A stretch of DNA of 31,027 nucleotides, from contig DDTL01000078.1 of assembly GCA_002344345.1 (NCBI GenBank), positions 1-31,027 of the forward strand. Reading direction: 5' to 3'. This stretch comes from Saprospiraceae bacterium UBA2365 (GTDB taxonomy: Bacteria; Bacteroidota; Bacteroidia; Chitinophagales; Saprospiraceae). This document shows, in pieces, positions 1 through 7,374 of the stretch; the stretch's first letter is position 1, and each line of letters begins with the position of its first letter. A program made the translations under genes and the position numbers. The notes beneath the pieces are model-generated. The model had not been told where the DNA came from, did not search any database, and worked only from the letters and a program-made list of their open reading frames with translations.

Positions 1-2
1 TT

Positions 3-152
3 TTTCAACCCTTGATTCGCATGATTTACAAATATCTTGACATTTGGAGTGAAAATTTTACTATTTTTGGTTTGAAGGAACAAAATCGAGAATGGGAACG
101 TTTTAATCATAATTCCAACTATATTGCATTTATCATAAGTAAAAACCAATAA
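3..152 (+). CDS. C-terminal fragment or small hypothetical ORF at left edge
   Basis: This frame is open from the window edge to a TAA at 150-152, so it may be the 3' end of a gene that begins outside the window. Alternatively it starts at the ATG at 21, giving 43 residues (MIYKYLDIW... to ...YIAFIISKNQ). The residues look protein-like, rich in aromatic and charged residues with a hydrophobic end, but I recognise no family. The TAA is one base before the ATG of the next small ORF, an arrangement typical of translational coupling. A 16-base sequence at 9-24, shared with an inverted repeat end at 7261-7276, overlaps the possible start. The ORF may therefore be the remainder of a gene cut by a mobile repeat. 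Confidence 0.35.
   Translation, partial: FQPLIRMIYKYLDIWSENFTIFGLKEQNREWERFNHNSNYIAFIISKNQ
9..24. repeat. Second copy of the inverted-repeat end sequence
   Basis: CCCTTGATTCGCATGA here is identical to 7261-7276. If it is the right end of another 245-bp element, the rest lies left of the window. It overlaps the possible start codon (21) of the first small ORF. Confidence 0.45.
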
Positions 153-153
153 A

Positions 154-309
154 ATGCTTTATCAGGTAATAGAAAAATCAACAGAGCAAGAAAAGCTCAC
201 TTTGAACAAGAAAGCAGCTAAAGACAACTTTCCAGTTAAAACCGAGCGTGCTAAAAAACTAATAAAAAAAGCAGGTCTTCCCAAAGAGATTAAATCACTG
301 AAACAATAA
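154..309 (+). CDS. Small basic hypothetical protein (51 aa)
   Basis: ATG at 154 to TAA at 307-309 encodes 51 residues, beginning MLYQVIEKST and ending GLPKEIKSLKQ. It is strongly charged and lysine-rich (about a quarter Lys), with no signal peptide or membrane segment. It starts one base after the stop of the preceding ORF, which suggests a two-gene unit. I do not recognise a family. A short basic partner downstream of another small ORF would suit a toxin-antitoxin-like or phage-derived pair, but nothing in the sequence proves that. It could also be a chance ORF. Confidence 0.35.
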   Translation: MLYQVIEKSTEQEKLTLNKKAAKDNFPVKTERAKKLIKKAGLPKEIKSLKQ

Positions 310-501
310 TGCTTCTGTCCATAAATAGTAGAGGGCTGTATGAATGGGTTTAATTGAAATGTTTGGAATTATTTTCGGATTTTATCCACAGATTTCCACA
401 GATTTGGACACAGATTTCCACAGATTTTTGGTCCACAAATGGCACAAATGGTTTACTCAAATGAGCGCAAATAATTTGTATCTACTCAATAGGCCATCGT
501 C

Positions 502-532
502 TTGTTAATCCGGTAAGATTCACTTATTTTTG
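502..532 (+). promoter_or_regulatory. Candidate Bacteroidota promoter for the GH109 gene
   Basis: TATTTTTG at 525-532 matches the Bacteroidota -7 consensus TAnnTTTG. A TTG at 502-504 lies 20 bases upstream as a weak -33 element. A transcript starting near 540 would have a leader of about 200 nt containing the 564-581/687-704 inverted repeat. The match is short and could be chance in AT-rich DNA. Confidence 0.3.
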
Positions 533-563
533 GGGATTCTAAAATTGGAAGATTGGAAGATTG

Positions 564-704
564 GAAGATTTGAAAATTCGACAATTGTAGTTGCAGGTGA
601 AAAGACCAGCAACGGCGAACGGTTGCAAAAAGGAACAAAAAACAATTTCTGATTACCTGATATCTGATGTTCTAATCTTCGAATCTTCGAATTTTCAAAT
701 CTTC
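564..704. repeat. 18-nt perfect inverted repeat, arms 564-581 and 687-704
   Basis: The left arm GAAGATTTGAAAATTCGA is exactly complementary to 687-704, with 105 nt between. The arms belong to the TTCGAA/AAGATT tract family also seen at 10171-10200 and 23225-23260. It could fold in the leader of the GH109 mRNA, or simply be two oppositely oriented copies of a spreading intergenic repeat. Confidence 0.6.
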
Positions 705-720
705 GAATCTTGACAAAGTA

Positions 721-728
721 ACAACTCA
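721..728 (+). promoter_or_regulatory. Leader octamer AACAACTC before GH109 start
   Basis: A single AACAACTC ends 13 nt before the ATG at 742. The same octamer family occurs in tandem directly before the GH3 start (10057-10112, reverse strand) and the GH2 start (23114-23153, reverse strand). There is no Shine-Dalgarno sequence here. A role in translation is inferred only from the shared position. Confidence 0.35.
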
Positions 729-741
729 AACATCATAACGA

Positions 742-2154
742 ATGAAAAATCTTCCTTTTATAATCTCATTCTGGATTGCCATATTGGTAGTAGGATGCTG
801 CTTTAATGCCTGTCAGACCGCAAAACAACCTGCTGATTCACTTTTCACCGCAGTGGATGTCTTTGGCACACCACCCAGACCTGCCGGACAAAAACATGTG
901 TTACAACTCAGAGCAGAGCCGCTTGAAGTGGTCCGTGTTGCAGTGATCGGACTTGGGATGAGAGGTCAGGGATCTGTATACAGCCTGAGCTTTATCGATG
1001 AAGCGCAGATCGTTGCGATCGCAGATGTGGTACCTGAAAATGTGGAAGAAGCTAAAGCTACGCTCAGGGAAAGGGGCAGACCCGAACCGGATGGCTACAC
1101 CCAACCGGATGACTGGAAAAAAATATGCCAGCGCGATGATGTGGACCTGGTTTATGTATGTACCCATTGGGATCTGCATACTCCTATCGCAGTGTATGCG
1201 ATGGAACATGGGAAGCACGTTGCCACGGAAATCCCGGGCGCCCTGACCCTGGAAGAATGCTGGCAACTGGTAAATACCTCAGAAAAAACCAGGCGCCACA
1301 TGATGATGCTGGAAAACTGTAACTATGACTTTTTTGAAATGGCTACCCTGAATATGGCGCAGCAAGGTTTGTTCGGGGAGATCGTTCATGCAGAAGGTGC
1401 ATACATCCATGACCTTCGTGAATATCTGTTCGCAGAGAAAGGTGAACCATTGCATTACTGGAATATGTGGCGCCTCAAGCACAACCAGGAAAAAGACGGT
1501 GCACTGTATCCGATGCACGGTCTCGGGCCGATCGCTCATGCACTGAATATACATCGTGGCGACCGGATGGAGTACCTGGTTTCTGTGTCGAGTAATCAGT
1601 TCGGGCTGACCGAATTTGCCAAAGAAAAGTTTGGTGAAGATTCGGATTATGCCAAAAGAGACTACAAAAAAGGAGACATGAATACCACCCTTATTAAAAC
1701 AGCTCGTGGGAAAACCATAAAAATCCAGCACAATGTGACCAATCCCAGACCTTACAGCCGGATACACATGTTGAGCGGAACCAAAGGTTTCGCCCAGAAA
1801 TGGCCGAAAATGGGCATAACACTCGAACCGAATGGCCATAGTTACCTTTCAGATTCTGCTCTTACCGCAATTCTGAAGCAATATGAACATCCGATCGTAA
1901 AAGAAGTGGGTAACAAGGCGAAACAGGTAGGCGGACATGGTGGCATGGATTTTATCATGGATTACAGGTTGATCTACTGTCTGCATCACGGTTTGCCCCT
2001 CGACCAGGATGTGTATGATGCAGCTGAATGGTCTTCCGTGATCGAATTATCCCAGATCAGCGTTAAAAACCAGGGTATGCCGGTTAAAATCCCGGATTTT
2101 ACAAGGGGAGCATGGAATGAATTGAAGACGGTGACGTATCACCGCAAAGATTAG
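742..2154 (+). CDS. GH109-family Gfo/Idh/MocA lipoprotein, alpha-N-acetylgalactosaminidase candidate
   Basis: The 470-residue protein has an N-terminal hydrophobic stretch and lipobox (VVGC, Cys19), so it is probably a lipoprotein. A Rossmann nucleotide-binding motif GLGMRG lies at 70-75. The rest follows the NAD-dependent GH109 pattern I know from the Elizabethkingia alpha-N-acetylgalactosaminidase: GALTLEECW (166-174), MLENCNY with Tyr195, LYPMHGLGP with His259, an NPRPYS block, GGHGGMD, and an IPDFT block near the C-terminus. Tyr195 and His259 match, from memory, residues probed in that enzyme. GH109 enzymes hydrolyse by an NAD-cycled oxidation/elimination route and remove terminal alpha-GalNAc. 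The gene converges on the ATPase gene with 12 bp between stops. The octamer AACAACTC lies 13 nt before the ATG. Substrate could differ, since some GH109-like proteins are other oxidoreductases. Confidence 0.85.
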   Translation: MKNLPFIISFWIAILVVGCCFNACQTAKQPADSLFTAVDVFGTPPRPAGQKHVLQLRAEPLEVVRVAVIGLGMRGQGSVYSLSFIDEAQIVAIADVVPENVEEAKATLRERGRPEPDGYTQPDDWKKICQRDDVDLVYVCTHWDLHTPIAVYAMEHGKHVATEIPGALTLEECWQLVNTSEKTRRHMMMLENCNYDFFEMATLNMAQQGLFGEIVHAEGAYIHDLREYLFAEKGEPLHYWNMWRLKHNQEKDGALYPMHGLGPIAHALNIHRGDRMEYLVSVSSNQFGLTEFAKEKFGEDSDYAKRDYKKGDMNTTLIKTARGKTIKIQHNVTNPRPYSRIHMLSGTKGFAQKWPKMGITLEPNGHSYLSDSALTAILKQYEHPIVKEVGNKAKQVGGHGGMDFIMDYRLIYCLHHGLPLDQDVYDAAEWSSVIELSQISVKNQGMPVKIPDFTRGAWNELKTVTYHRKD

Positions 2155-2166
2155 TTCTTTTTGGTG

Positions 2167-3294
2167 CTATAAGATAAAAGCTTCCAGATTAGTCGGAGTG
2201 ATTAATTTAAATGTATGATTAGGATAACTTGCTGAAAAGCTTGAAGGAACTTTAGTCTTCTTTTCCTTTTTTTTACTCCATTTGAATTCATAAGCTTGTA
2301 AAAATCCATCCATTTCTTCGATATAATCAATTTCTACCTGGTTGGTTGTTCTCCAAAAGTAGCTGTTTGCCCAAATATTCTTATAGAACAAAAATTTCCT
2401 ACGCTCAGATATAAGAAAATTTTCCCATAATGCACCTATATCATTTCTCAAAGGAAAAGTTGCAAAATTGGCGATCAATGCATTCCGGATACCATTATCA
2501 ACGAAGTAAATTTTTCTGGATTTTTTTATTTCATTTCGCTGATTTCGGCTGAACGAAGAGAGCCTGAATATCACATAGGTTTTTTCCAGGAGGTCAATAT
2601 ATCTTTCGACGGTTCCCCTGTCAATCCCAAGATTTTGAGCGAGCTCATTATACGATACTTCATTGCCAATTTGCAGCGCTAATAATTGTAGCAGTTTTAT
2701 GAGCATGTCAGAATGCCTTAAGTTTCCCCATATGAGTAAGTCTTTATATAAGTAGCTGTCTGTCAAGCTTTTTAGAATATCTTTTTCAAGTCCTGGATTA
2801 TTGACCACTTCAGGATAATAGCCATATATCAACCTGTGTTCAAGCAGTCGGTATTCTTCCAGAAAATGGTGATGCTGACACATTTCAGAAAATGAGAGCG
2901 GAAAAAGATAATGTTCTTTTTTTCTGCCTGTCAGTGGTTCGGATGTTTTATTGGCAAGATCAAATGCAGATGAACCGGTTGCAATGATTTTAATTTCAGG
3001 GATCTGATCAGTAAATATTTTTATGATCAACCCGATATTTTTAATCTGCTGGGCTTCGTCTATTACAATCGTGCGGTATCTGCCGAAAAGTGTTTTAAAT
3101 CTCGGATAAGTAATGTCGTCAAGCAAAGTATGCGTGTCCTGATTGTCGCCATTCAACCACAGTACATTCTCCTTGCCATGAAAAAGTTTTTTCAACAAGG
3201 TGGTTTTCCCTGTCTGTCGGGCGCCAAACAACAGGATTGCCTTGTTTCCTTCTATGTCCCGGATAATTGATCCTTCAATTGTTCGCTCTATCAT
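2167..3294 (-). CDS. AAA ATPase with DUF4143 C-terminal domain
   Basis: The protein is 375 residues. The N-terminal P-loop ATPase has Walker A GARQTGKT (24-31), Walker B IVIDEAQ (76-82, Asp79/Glu80) and a sensor-like ATGSS (105-109). A helix-turn-helix-like segment at about 212-240 (NELAQNLGIDRGTVERYIDL) follows. The C-terminal DUF4143 region keeps a PD-(D/E)XK-like signature: EID with Asp322, then EFK with Glu335 and Lys337. This architecture is common and often multi-copy in Bacteroidota; its role is not established. It is cytoplasmic with no signal peptide. The ATG at 3294 sits just downstream of a palindrome array and a TATATTTG box, so tight autoregulation is plausible. A second, divergent member lies at 18348-19796. 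The gene does not look functionally tied to the glycosidases. Confidence 0.9.
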   Translation of the reverse strand: MIERTIEGSIIRDIEGNKAILLFGARQTGKTTLLKKLFHGKENVLWLNGDNQDTHTLLDDITYPRFKTLFGRYRTIVIDEAQQIKNIGLIIKIFTDQIPEIKIIATGSSAFDLANKTSEPLTGRKKEHYLFPLSFSEMCQHHHFLEEYRLLEHRLIYGYYPEVVNNPGLEKDILKSLTDSYLYKDLLIWGNLRHSDMLIKLLQLLALQIGNEVSYNELAQNLGIDRGTVERYIDLLEKTYVIFRLSSFSRNQRNEIKKSRKIYFVDNGIRNALIANFATFPLRNDIGALWENFLISERRKFLFYKNIWANSYFWRTTNQVEIDYIEEMDGFLQAYEFKWSKKKEKKTKVPSSFSASYPNHTFKLITPTNLEAFIL

Positions 3295-3306
3295 TTTTTA
3301 GTTTTA

Positions 3307-3420
3307 TTGTATTGTAATACGCAAATATAATCCCAAAATTGCGTATCAATACACAAAAATAGGCCTAAAATTGCGTATTCATACGCAAAAATAAGCCTGA
3401 TTTTGCGTTTTGGATGTATT
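3307..3420. repeat. Operator-like array: four 18-bp palindromic sites at exact 32-bp period
   Basis: Sites start at 3307, 3339, 3371 and 3403. The third (3371-3388) is a perfect palindrome, TTGCGTAT-TC-ATACGCAA. The second (3339-3356) differs by one arm base, the first keeps the right half ATACGCAA, and the fourth keeps the left half TTGCGT. The spacer after each site is also similar (AAAATA-GCCT), so this is a 32-bp tandem repeat containing a dyad. It ends 12 bp before the ATPase start codon and overlaps its candidate -7 box. A 32-bp period is about three helical turns, which would place bound dimers on one face of the DNA. Confidence 0.8.
3322..3329 (-). promoter_or_regulatory. Candidate -7 box TATATTTG for the ATPase gene
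   Basis: Read on the minus strand, 3329-3322 is TATATTTG, a full match to TAnnTTTG, 27 nt before the ATG at 3294. It overlaps the end of the first palindromic site, so a protein bound there would block or modulate transcription. Confidence 0.45.
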
Positions 3421-3500
3421 TTGAGCATGTTGGATCAAAAACAAGCATTTGATTTTTATGGGAAAGAAGTGACCCTCCATAAGAAAAAGAACACAGATTC

Positions 3501-4712
3501 CTATTCCAGCCACAGTTTCAGGATATGGTTCCTGTGATCAGCAGACTGCTGAATAAACTTTTTCTGACTTCCTCCAGGTAAAGTAAGTGCGATTTCATAT
3601 TTTTTATCCCTTTTCAAAGTGAATTTAAGATACCGGTTGAAATCATCATCCGGTCCTGGAGTGTAACCGAAATCTATAACTTCCGCACCGTCAAGTACTT
3701 CCACCCGGGCAATGACGCGATCCTTGCTTTTGACCGCATTTTCTGTCTGAAATACAACCACATTGAGGATGTAGTCTGCGTCGCTGATTGCTTTTAAGTC
3801 ATCATCTGCAAGATACAGATCGATGTATCTGTCGGTGACATTGTGCCCATGAACATATTGTATGCTTTCATCCCAAACCAAAGGAAAGGCGAGTCCGGTA
3901 GGCTTGAAGGAAGACGCATAGATCCAGTGAATCGGATTATTCCTGTCCGCCCTCCCGGCATCTTCAAGGAACCAACTGAAATTAAGCCTGTCAGGGTAAT
4001 ATTCCGTAAAATACCATTGGCCATCTATCCAGACTTCGCACCAGTTGTGATTGCCGCGCATATTGGTCCACATGGGTGTACCGGCGATCCTCGAGGGAAT
4101 CCCGACAGATCGGAATGCGGCAGTCAACAAAATAGATAGCCCTGTACAGGAAGCCATGCCTGACTTCATGGATTCAAGCGGGCTTTGATCCGCTTTTTCC
4201 CGCTGGGTATTGTATTCCACACCGGTAATCTTGAGGATATTCCGGTTGATGGAATCGATGGCTGCATAGATGTTATCACATCTTTTAACTAATGGACCAA
4301 AAGTCTCCAGAAAATTTGCTCTCCAGTTTTCCCGAGTTTCATTGAGTGATGCGTAAGGTAACACTTCATTGAGGAATATGGAATCCGGTAAGGCTGCACA
4401 CCAGGAAAATTCTTTTCGGGCTTTTTGAGCCAGCCTGACATTCTCAAGAATAAATTCAGCACTCAGTGCCTGCAAGTCTCTTTCCGGCATGAAGGAGATC
4501 AGGTAACAGACGGATTCTATTTCTTCATAAGACGCAAGTTCAATAGCTTTGGACAGTTCTTTTTCATTATTTCCTGCTTTTTTCAGAGCCTGAGAGACAA
4601 AGGTTTTATATTTTTCAGGAACATCATGGAGGTTTTGAGAAAAAGTTTGGCCTGAAAAAAATACAAGCAGTATTACCAGGACCCAGGATATATTTTTAAA
4701 GTGATGGAACAT
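3501..4712 (-). CDS. Exported transglutaminase-like domain protein
   Basis: The chosen ATG at 4712 gives 403 residues with a clean signal peptide (hydrophobic core about 8-20, end near TFSQ). A longer TTG start at 4739 is possible but would overlap a candidate -7 box at 4737-4744. The transglutaminase-like core carries Cys189 in GMASCTG and His222 in GNHNW, followed by GQWYFTEYYPD, where Glu237 or Asp241 could complete the triad. A Cys-His-acid core of this type occurs in proteases, peptide N-glycanases and cross-linking enzymes. The region before it (about 27-160) is helical and unrecognised. The C-terminal part (about 310-403) looks like a beta-sandwich. It is likely periplasmic or surface exposed. 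It lies downstream of the six-hairpin gene on the same strand, 182 bp apart. A peptide-glycan role is possible but unproven. Confidence 0.8.
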   Translation of the reverse strand: MFHHFKNISWVLVILLVFFSGQTFSQNLHDVPEKYKTFVSQALKKAGNNEKELSKAIELASYEEIESVCYLISFMPERDLQALSAEFILENVRLAQKARKEFSWCAALPDSIFLNEVLPYASLNETRENWRANFLETFGPLVKRCDNIYAAIDSINRNILKITGVEYNTQREKADQSPLESMKSGMASCTGLSILLTAAFRSVGIPSRIAGTPMWTNMRGNHNWCEVWIDGQWYFTEYYPDRLNFSWFLEDAGRADRNNPIHWIYASSFKPTGLAFPLVWDESIQYVHGHNVTDRYIDLYLADDDLKAISDADYILNVVVFQTENAVKSKDRVIARVEVLDGAEVIDFGYTPGPDDDFNRYLKFTLKRDKKYEIALTLPGGSQKKFIQQSADHRNHILKLWLE

Positions 4713-4736
4713 GCTGATCAGATTTTTTTGATTTGC

Positions 4737-4744
4737 CAAAAATA
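4737..4744 (-). promoter_or_regulatory. Candidate -7 box TATTTTTG for the transglutaminase-like gene
   Basis: On the minus strand 4744-4737 reads TATTTTTG, matching TAnnTTTG, and lies 24 nt before the ATG at 4712. It supports the shorter start, because the alternative TTG codon at 4739 falls inside the box. No convincing -33 element was seen. Confidence 0.35.
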
Positions 4745-4774
4745 AAAAAAATCGATGATCGAAGCAGTGTCCCT

Positions 4775-4818
4775 AAGGATCTTTTGATCTTATTCCCCTG
4801 ATCAAAGAATAAATCCTT
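4775..4818. other. Imperfect stem-loop between glycosidase and transglutaminase genes
   Basis: Outer arms AAGGAT (4775-4780) and ATCCTT (4813-4818) enclose inner arms TTTGATC and GATCAAA around a TTATTCCCCT-like loop. It sits after the stop of the six-hairpin gene and before the next gene in the direction of transcription. No T-run follows on the minus strand, so it is not a classic intrinsic terminator. It may protect an mRNA end or be chance. Confidence 0.35.
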
Positions 4819-4894
4819 AATTATCCATTACATCTGAATACCAGAATTAAATGATCATGATATCCAAAATGATAACTTCAAAACCAATAATCCA

Positions 4895-6889
4895 TTAATT
4901 TTGAAAATCTACCTCGACACTTTGGCTCAGACCAACTAATTTTTCCAAAATGATCTTTTCACCGGCAGTTACCCTGATCCTCAGTTTTTCCTGTTCCCTT
5001 TTTACCAGAATATCATACACCTGTCCATATCCGTGAACGTTTTTCAGACTCATTTCATCCCACTCAGCTGGCAATTTTGGGGATAACTCAAAACTTTGCA
5101 GTGAAACCGGCCTGATACCAAAAAGACCTTCGGTAAATATCCGGCAATAAAGCCCGCTTTCGGCAGAAAGATGCCGTTGGTTGCCTTCAGGAAAAGCTTC
5201 CACCGCATACGGAACATGTTCACCCAACAACCTCCTCTCTGAATAATATTTCAAATAATTGAGCCCTTTTTCAGTTTCTCCTGCGGCAAAAACACCTCTC
5301 AATCCATACAAAGTTGCACGATCCCAGAAAGTTTTGTCACCCGATTGCGTCGCCAGTCCGTCAGCAGTCCAGAGTTCGGGTGAGAACAGCGCATCTATGG
5401 TTCCGTTTTTTCGGTCGAAAATGCCGACGGTCAATGGAATACAGATCCAGGATCGCAAAACATCGTTGCCTTCAAAATAACGGTAAGTTTCATAGCCCAT
5501 AACCTGGTTCCCAAAGAAATTCTCAATATTTTTTCTCAATACTTTTGCCTGATTTTTATAGGATTTCACATTTTTGGATGGAATGCCTATGTCAGCGCCA
5601 AGATATCCTGCAGAGATCAGTGCATCATAATACAAAACAGATGTCACGAGATTGGCATCACCGGATGGAAAGCGTCCCTCCAGTTCATCGGTGTCTGAAT
5701 GGACTACACCCTGTTCGTTGATTTGACGACGGCAATATTCCAGCGTCCATTCTATCAAAGGCCACAATTCCTTTGCCACCTCTTTATTTCCAAAAGATAA
5801 GGCAAACCTCGATGCTCCATAGGCGATCATGGCTGCATCACCGCGGTCTCCGGCGCCATTCCAGACATCCAGACCTTCAGCGATGATCGAACTTGGAATG
5901 GGTTTATAATCGGGATTCATGAATCGGGCGAAATGCCTGAAAGCGTTGATGGCGGATACATTCCCGTAACCATAACCAAGATATGGGAACAACGGATTGA
6001 TATATTCAGCCTGATCGTTTGCCCAAATGGCTGCATAATATCTGAGTCCTCCGGGACCGTGCAAGGGACCGCCTGCGGTATGAAAAATGCTTTCGGCTGC
6101 CCGGATTTTGGCAAAATAAAACATTTGATTGAGCACAGGATCAGGTGTTTCCAGCACCAGATGTTGCTTTATGGATTTCAGAAAGGCCAATCGAAGATCA
6201 AATTCCTGATCCAAATCCGGAATATTAGTTTGTTCATTCAATTGTCGGGCAGAGAATACCAAATAAAATTCGTGTTTTTCACCAGGCTTAAGCAGAAAAC
6301 TACCATTTCGGAAAGAATTTGTTTCAATGATATAAGTGCCGTTCACTCCTTGTTCAGCAAGCGTTTTTATGCTGTTGCGGATTTCCGGAATGTCCAGTAC
6401 AATATCCTTGTTGCGATGATTGGTAATCACATATTTTTCACAGAAAATTGGCTTATCTGTTGAAGGAAAAAGCGTTCTTTCCAGGGCAATATCGTTGTCC
6501 AGCAAACTATTGACGGTTACCATGCCTTCAAGTTGAATTTCTTTGACCAGCTCATTTCTGACGCCCCAGCCATTGATGCAGACCAGGCTGACCGGATCGA
6601 GATTGTGGGTTCTGATCAGGCTTGCGTGGGTGTCATTGGGAATGGTACGGAGCATTGGCCAGACCAGTTCACGGCTGAGGCGAAATGAGCCATCCGGATG
6701 AACGCCATATCTGATCACTGCCGAAATGAATTTGCCACTCATTTCAATATGATCATGAAAGGTTTCACCCTTACCGATGGTTCGGCTGATACCGCCGGTT
6801 TCATTTAAATGCCAGTATTTTACCTGCTTTTGGGAATATGCCGGGTGAATAATCACCCAGAATATAAGTATTGGAAATATTGATTTCAT
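4895..6889 (-). CDS. Exported six-hairpin (alpha/alpha)6 glycosidase-like protein
   Basis: The protein is 664 residues with a signal peptide (MKSIFPILIFWVIIHPAYSQ). Residues about 25-230 form a beta-rich N-terminal domain. From about 250 the sequence has the helical-hairpin pattern of six-hairpin glycosidases: AKIRAAESIF, GGLRYYAAIWANDQAEYINP, GDRGDAAMIAYGASRF, DTDELEGRFPSGDANL and a terminal AEAFPEGNQRHLSAESGLYCRIFTEGLFG block. A short beta domain closes the protein. The acids in WANDQAEY, DTDELEG or VEAFPEG are candidate catalytic residues, but I cannot assign a GH family. It is the next same-strand gene after GH3, separated by 485 bp containing a repeat element, so it may have its own promoter (candidate -7 box at 6953-6960). 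A role in glycan hydrolysis is inferred from fold and neighbours. Confidence 0.75.
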   Translation of the reverse strand: MKSIFPILIFWVIIHPAYSQKQVKYWHLNETGGISRTIGKGETFHDHIEMSGKFISAVIRYGVHPDGSFRLSRELVWPMLRTIPNDTHASLIRTHNLDPVSLVCINGWGVRNELVKEIQLEGMVTVNSLLDNDIALERTLFPSTDKPIFCEKYVITNHRNKDIVLDIPEIRNSIKTLAEQGVNGTYIIETNSFRNGSFLLKPGEKHEFYLVFSARQLNEQTNIPDLDQEFDLRLAFLKSIKQHLVLETPDPVLNQMFYFAKIRAAESIFHTAGGPLHGPGGLRYYAAIWANDQAEYINPLFPYLGYGYGNVSAINAFRHFARFMNPDYKPIPSSIIAEGLDVWNGAGDRGDAAMIAYGASRFALSFGNKEVAKELWPLIEWTLEYCRRQINEQGVVHSDTDELEGRFPSGDANLVTSVLYYDALISAGYLGADIGIPSKNVKSYKNQAKVLRKNIENFFGNQVMGYETYRYFEGNDVLRSWICIPLTVGIFDRKNGTIDALFSPELWTADGLATQSGDKTFWDRATLYGLRGVFAAGETEKGLNYLKYYSERRLLGEHVPYAVEAFPEGNQRHLSAESGLYCRIFTEGLFGIRPVSLQSFELSPKLPAEWDEMSLKNVHGYGQVYDILVKREQEKLRIRVTAGEKIILEKLVGLSQSVEVDFQN

Positions 6890-6952
6890 TTTTGGCTAAT
6901 TTTCTTAAAAATATCAATATCCGATGTGTTTTTCAGAAATTCAATTTCTCCA

Positions 6953-6960
6953 CAAAGCTA
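6953..6960 (-). promoter_or_regulatory. Candidate -7 box TAGCTTTG for the six-hairpin gene
   Basis: Minus strand 6960-6953 reads TAGCTTTG, matching TAnnTTTG, 63 nt before the ATG at 6889. No -33 element is clear, so this is a weak call. Confidence 0.25.
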
Positions 6961-7029
6961 AATTATTAATTTCGATAATAATGGTTATATCATAAAGCCC
7001 AACAATTACATTCGTAATCTTTAAATTAT

Positions 7030-7274
7030 ATGCGAATCAAGGGTCGAAAATGTCGATCATAATCATTCAACCCGCTTTGGGGTTGTAAATTCAAAACAAT
7101 CCATACTCTGAGCTTTACCCGGGGCTATTAAGGTTTATGTCCTTCGGACAATCTTACCCGACAGGAATTTTTCAATCAAAAAGTCTTTCTCTGGCAAAGC
7201 GTAAAAAGTGTATTATATTGATCAAAATTACAGTAAACAAAAAACGGAAAATGGGGTATGCCCTTGATTCGCAT
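7030..7274. mobile_element. MITE/REP-like 245-bp element with 14-bp terminal inverted repeats
   Basis: ATGCGAATCAAGGG at 7030-7043 is exactly inverted at 7261-7274. The interior has no credible ORF but carries two short hairpins: 7068-7085 (arms CAACCC/GGGTTG) and 7138-7150 (arms TGTCC/GGACA, loop TTC). Terminal inverted repeats around a non-coding, hairpin-rich core are typical of MITE or REP-type elements mobilised by a transposase elsewhere. The right-end sequence also occurs at 9-24, a possible end of a second copy. No target-site duplication was confirmed. Confidence 0.5.
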
Positions 7275-7374
7275 GAATAATGAAATTTGAGGAAGTAAAC
7301 ATTTCTATATTCCATAACCAGATGCATATCAATAAAAAATCACAAATCACAGATCACAGATCAATGATTACAGT

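Larger units (their letters stand above)
310..741. other. Repeat-rich intergenic spacer before GH109 gene
   Basis: No gene is supported here. The spacer holds direct repeats of the type ACAGATTTCCACAGATTT near 385-430. It also holds tandem GATTGGAA units at about 546-570 and a TTCGAATCTTC tract at 675-712. An 18-nt inverted repeat pairs 564-581 with 687-704 (arm GAAGATTTGAAAATTCGA). A minus-strand ORF across 520-729 is only the translation of these repeats. Confidence 0.7.
6890..7374. other. Intergenic spacer between GH3 and six-hairpin genes
   Basis: No gene is supported. The stretch holds the candidate -7 box at 6953-6960 and the MITE-like element at 7030-7274. Short repeats TCACAAATCACAGATCACAG occur at about 7339-7360, just before the GH3 stop. 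Small ORFs here lack protein-like composition. Confidence 0.65.

Noticed and set aside
520..729. Minus-strand ORF of 69 aa upstream of GH109
   Set aside because: It translates the AAGATT/TTCGAA intergenic repeats and has no protein-like features.
3307..3420. CRISPR-like array
   Set aside because: The whole 32-bp unit repeats, including the part that would be spacer, and no cas genes are present.
4775..4818. Intrinsic terminator after the six-hairpin gene
   Set aside because: The hairpin has no following T-run on the minus strand and its stem is interrupted.
5933..6463. Plus-strand ORF of 176 aa inside the six-hairpin gene
   Set aside because: Antisense shadow of a well supported gene; no domain is seen.
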